Below are positions 61,801 to 64,000 of a stretch of 64,000 nt of DNA, in pieces. Numbering within the stretch: the first letter of the stretch is position 1; every line of letters begins with the position of its first letter. The notes under the pieces were generated by a model, which was not told the origin of the DNA, did not search any database, and worked only from the letters and a program-made list of their open reading frames with translations. The stretch lies in assembly GCF_905404315.1 (NCBI RefSeq), contig NC_066292.1:8990001-9054000 (forward strand), read 5' to 3'. Both the position numbers and the translations under genes were made by a program. Source of the DNA: Leptidea sinapis. Lineage: Eukaryota > Arthropoda > Insecta > Lepidoptera > Pieridae.

Positions 61801-63284
61801 ATTTCCATGCACACTTCTATCGCTGGTAAGCGTATACGTCGTCCCATTAACAGACAGTTTGGTCGGATAAGGTGAGTTACCATCGATAAGTTTATTGGGA
61901 CAAAAAAGTCAACGATAGTTACGATTTTTATCTCAAGTAGGAGATAGACTGAATATTGGGAATGGCCGTTAGTGAGTTAATGTCAATATGTCACTATCTC
62001 GTCAATGACCATAAAAAGTTGATGACAGCTGCCAGTTGTGCTCGACTTTTAGGCATTCTATTCACTTTAAATAAATTTTATTAAATTGTAACTGGTTTTA
62101 GTAAATTGGTAGGCTACTCCTTAATGGAGCGCCTTGTGACTAACTTCATAACGTAATAGCCTTATCAGTTTTCAATTATTGGAATGATTAAATCTGATGC
62201 CAATAGTAACCACATTCGTTTCAAGAGTATCTGCTATTTCGATAAAATATTGGATTAAAATTGTATTCGCTTCAAACTGGAATTTGTTTCAAGAGTAGCC
62301 CTGCTAATATTGAGTGATCAGCAATCACAAGAGCGTTGCTGGCCTTTACGAAAACTTTTGAAAAGGTGTACGCGCTTTTTTTGAAGGTCTAGTCGTCCCG
62401 GAAACACTGCAGAGAGACGCTAATTCCACCGCTCACCTTTAAATAGATGAAAGTTCAAAGTTCTATCACTCCAATATAATGATATTTACCCAAGAATACC
62501 AACCGCAATAGTTCATTGTGACGCCTGTGACAATTCTTTATTTTAGTCAGCGATGTTTCTACAGAATCCTGGTCTTCAAAAAGTTTACCAGAATCCAACT
62601 TAATCATCTCCAATTCTAGTTTAAAAAATATCATAACGCTCAATGCAATACAATCGTAAGATGTTATCCAAGCACTTAGGCCATCAATGTTCCATAAGCT
62701 TGAAAGACACAAGCGAAGAAGTAGCCAGGCATTTTGTGTTTATCAAATGGGAAGTAAGAACTTACAACTTCTCTATAATATTCTACTCCATTATTTACGT
62801 TGTTTCTGTATACTGGAGAAAATGTATAAGCAAATGCTGGTTGTAGAATAACAATTAACGCGGTACTGTACGACAAAAAGCAATGAGTGTAAGTAACTTT
62901 TCGAGCATACGAAGTATACCTATCAATAATTTTCTTCTTTTCACTATCTTCGCGATTCTTCAAGTCAGCTCTACTTATATAGTTACATATACTCTTCCAA
63001 TCTTTTTGCCAAATAATAAACGTCCAAATTTTGCAAAAATTTATAACACCTTGCATTGAGAATTTTAAATTATTCAAAAGCAAATCTATGTCATTTCTTA
63101 TGTAAAATATGTCAACGAATTCGGTCACAATAAATATGGTCTCAACTACTTGTACGAAGACAGCAAAGCATTTCGCGTTAAATTTATGTGGTAACCAGAC
63201 ACCCAGAAACTTTAGATATTTTATACATGGCCCAAGAAACGGTCGCTTAGGATCTTCCAATGTGCTTAATATCTGAGTCAGCAT
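55775..63284 (-). CDS. insect odorant receptor (7tm_6 family), frameshifted copy
   Basis: Assembled exons: 63284-62500 (with a frameshift), candidate 61182-61099, 58627-58523, 57245-57090 and 55813-55775. Without the frameshift they give about 389 residues, normal for a lepidopteran odorant receptor. Landmarks are MLTQILSTLEDPKRPFLGP at the N-terminus, AWITSYDCIALS mid-protein, QLFLYCWHSNDVYYA and GPYESKWW near the C-terminus, then AGPFTNLTVATFIN, and the terminal ILKGAYSYYTLL. These are family hallmarks, including the C-terminal Tyr cluster needed for channel function with the Orco co-receptor. The receptor would sit in dendrites of olfactory neurons; its ligand cannot be read. The phases of the three downstream exons are all 0. 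Exon 1 has a one-base loss near 62677 creating TAA, so this copy is a pseudogene unless the base is a sequencing error. Confidence 0.85.
55814..56439. other. odorant receptor intron 4, first part
   Basis: AT-rich, no recognised feature. Confidence 0.25.
56440..56860 (+). mobile_element. LINE C-terminal remnant inside a receptor intron
   Basis: Plus strand pieces: KEKARLASKNLVLSVRGHSA (compare LASKKLAVINRA of family A) and RNFLPRTATLWSHMQ (compare FLPRTTKLWNEL). A relative of family A, opposite to the receptor gene. Confidence 0.5.
57090..57245 (-). CDS. odorant receptor exon 4
   Basis: 52 codons between acceptor TTATTCAG and donor GTAAGT, phase 0 on both sides. It encodes SLDLSRGPYESKWW, then LQRTPEQKTLCILTSQLSK, and ends AGPFTNLTVATFIN. 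The Y-x-S-x-W-W motif and the T-A-G-x-F segment before the last helix are diagnostic of the 7tm_6 family. Confidence 0.9.
57270..58150 (-). mobile_element. family A LINE copy inside a receptor intron
   Basis: The minus strand encodes FLQCFFYLSMICWTSSTYIA in one frame and VDQCRKKLVSPVESSLEKVG then VQFNSQKTQVCGFTTKK in another. Diverged from the 47790-48965 copy, but collinear. Its 3' end begins 25 bases upstream of receptor exon 4 in genome order (57245), i.e. close to that exon's acceptor. Confidence 0.6.
58151..58522. other. receptor intron, remainder
   Basis: 58150-58370 still looks like the 5' side of the family A copy (GAAAGCTATACTGAAGTTTG...GCGAGCGGATAATTATGTCT). Nothing else. Confidence 0.3.
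58523..58627 (-). CDS. odorant receptor exon 3
   Basis: Exactly 35 codons between acceptor GGTTACAG and donor GTAAGA, phase 0 on both sides. The product starts VETSTMQRVMTSMYLTF and runs through QLFLYCWHSNDVYYA. The Q-L/I-F-x-Y-C-x-x-x-N/G-x-x-x-Y pattern is one of the most conserved parts of insect odorant receptors, at the sixth membrane segment. Confidence 0.87.
58758..59144. mobile_element. 387-bp inverted-repeat element in a receptor intron
   Basis: Ends are 20-base inverted repeats with one mismatch: AGACTTCCGACCAGAACGGC on the left, and the inverse with AGAGCGGC on the right. No coding sequence and no clear target duplication. Confidence 0.6.
59675..60273 (-). mobile_element. internally deleted LINE: endonuclease end and early reverse transcriptase joined to a family A tail
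   Basis: On the minus strand: MSRARAHPSVPPPQYDSGPQ from 60273, LNRTWVMELGTKDLNCKVQK then RKYNRA, then SELTWELTRLFQHTLFSKVR and VPNSWNLAVVHPIQKR (reverse transcriptase motif 1), running straight into KADNAPVIPLVLQ, the extreme C-terminus of family A. About 2 kb of reverse transcriptase is missing. Confidence 0.6.
60274..61098. other. receptor intron, middle
   Basis: No recognised repeat or exon besides short AT runs. Confidence 0.2.
61099..61182 (-). CDS. candidate odorant receptor exon 2
   Basis: A good acceptor (TTTTTTACAG) opens 28 codons, MILLASTLHTLKNVIASSII then FFININTF, ending at a weak donor GTGATT. Phase 0 at both ends fits the flanking exons. The length fills the gap of about 30 residues expected between HNELLRL and VETSTMQ. 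The family usually has a hydrophobic S-S-I/L-I stretch here, and ASSIIFF fits. The donor is poor, and a similar sequence occurs in inverted orientation at 61573-61620, so it could instead be repeat-derived. Confidence 0.4.
61183..61655. other. receptor intron, right part
   Basis: 61560-61625 (CCTTGCCACTATCCTCCATA and AAGAACGTCATTG) resembles the candidate exon 61099-61190 in inverted orientation. Nothing else is recognised. Confidence 0.3.
61656..61971. mobile_element. 316-bp MITE with inverted ends (copy at 44459-44753)
   Basis: Left end TAACGACCGTTCCCAATAC, right end (reverse complement) TAACGGCCATTCCCAATAT; the inverted ends extend about 40 bases with gaps. Internal block CCCGATAAGTCATTCTTATC. 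Both genomic copies have the same orientation. No transposase. Confidence 0.75.
62322..62460 (-). mobile_element. family A LINE tail next to the receptor exon 1 donor
   Basis: Shows TCACAAGAGCGTTGCTGGCC, GGTGTACGCGCTTTTTTTGA and CGTCCCGGAAACACTGCA. Very short (~140 bases), ending about 40 bases from the exon 1 donor. Confidence 0.55.
62500..63284 (-). CDS. odorant receptor exon 1, split by a frameshift near 62677
   Basis: ATG at 63284. The first frame runs 202 residues to TAA at 62678-62676, ending VFQAYGTLMA. The family motif resumes one frame over, at AGT (62676), as SAWITSYDCIALSVMIFFKL, and continues 59 residues to HRRHNELLRL. Two bases separate the frames where three are expected, so one base is missing. 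The donor is either GTATTC after 62500 (phase 0, fits the next exon) or the stronger GTAAAT after 62490. Several membrane segments are evident (CFAVFVQVVETIFIVTEFV, FLSYSTALIVILQPAFAYTF). A family A LINE tail lies about 45 bases beyond the donor. Confidence 0.85.
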
Positions 63285-64000
63285 TGCTTTAAAGACAGTA
63301 TCAGAATTAAATTATGTTAGTCTTTTATATGGAACAATACATAATGTTAAATTTATGCAGGAAATTACTTCTGTAATTATAGTATAATTTCGTGTACCTA
63401 TTAGTTTCAGGGATGATAACTTTGTTACAAATAAAATTGATAAAATGTCACACAAAATTTAGTTTATGGCAGGTTATATTTGCAGTTTTCTAAAATTAAT
63501 GTTCAACCGGACATTCTGATGAAAAGGTAATATAAAGGCATTAAAGCGATTTTAATATCAACCACTTTTTTGTGATGTGTTTGTTTTATATATTAGTATT
63601 ATGTATATATAAGTTAACTCAAACCTTATCAATAATTTAATATTGATATAACTTACAATATCTCTTTAGACATCATGCATAGGTAATCATTTAATTTAAA
63701 ATCATTATTTTGATTAAAAGTGCAAAAAAACATTATATAAATAATTTTATGTACAAAGTATGAGCAAAGATAAGTAAACTAGTGTGACGTATATTATTTT
63801 TTATTTAAATCTTTATATAAAATTAAAGATATATCTAAATATTTAAATGTTACTAATATGTTAATATTATAATGTTATATGACCTTGTATCAAGAGCGAA
63901 TAATGTATTCAATTCTTGTTCACATGGAAATCATGCACAAGCATTTATCGCTTACACAGAGTTCAATAAAAATATTAGTTGGAGACTTAGTCGACTTTTA
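63285..64000. other. sequence upstream of the odorant receptor
   Basis: AT-rich and without a recognised repeat or open frame. It would contain the 5' untranslated region and promoter of the receptor, but I cannot point to a specific element. Confidence 0.3.

Overview
The window is animal nuclear DNA, and the sequence points to a moth or butterfly (Lepidoptera). It is AT-rich, intron-bearing and packed with interspersed repeats. The repeats are mostly non-LTR retrotransposon 3' ends, tRNA-derived SINEs, short inverted-repeat DNA elements and satellite-like arrays. Many open frames are only pieces of these repeats. There are no prokaryotic features, no operons and no CRISPR array.

Two host genes can be assembled exon by exon, both on the minus strand. 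(1) Positions 479-22285 hold the 5' part of a nose-resistant-to-fluoxetine (NRF-6)-like gene. Six exons with GT/AG borders and matching phases encode 244 residues: signal peptide, cysteine-rich glycosylated NRF domain, first membrane span and the start of the acyltransferase-3 domain. The rest lies beyond the left edge. (2) Positions 55775-63284 hold an odorant receptor of the insect 7tm_6 type. Four exons are clear and a fifth, middle exon is a candidate. The total would be about 389 residues, normal for the family, but exon 1 carries a one-base frameshift, so the gene is either a young pseudogene or contains a sequence error.

Layout. 1-22 kb: NRF-6-like exons, with introns full of LINE and SINE copies and a 592-bp inverted-repeat element at 17617-18208. 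22.3-25 kb: its upstream region, then a 1.36-kb minisatellite of 23-bp units with a 16-unit higher-order period. 25-55 kb: no convincing host gene. This part holds LINE fragments, a 752-bp tandem duplication (30313-31816), a pentanucleotide array inside nested LINEs (40606-40911), palindromic and inverted-repeat elements near 46 kb, and a decayed LINE at 50.9-53.9 kb. 55-63.3 kb: the odorant receptor, its introns filled with further repeats. 63.3-64 kb: upstream sequence with nothing recognised.

Repeat families named below: A = jockey/CR1-like LINE, the most frequent; B = an unclassified ~300-bp family with a central hairpin; C = RTE-like LINE. The two host genes have no evident functional link. 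No undescribed system stands out. The points most worth checking are the frameshifted receptor, the structured minisatellite, the identical tandem duplication and several nested insertions whose order can be read from their junctions.
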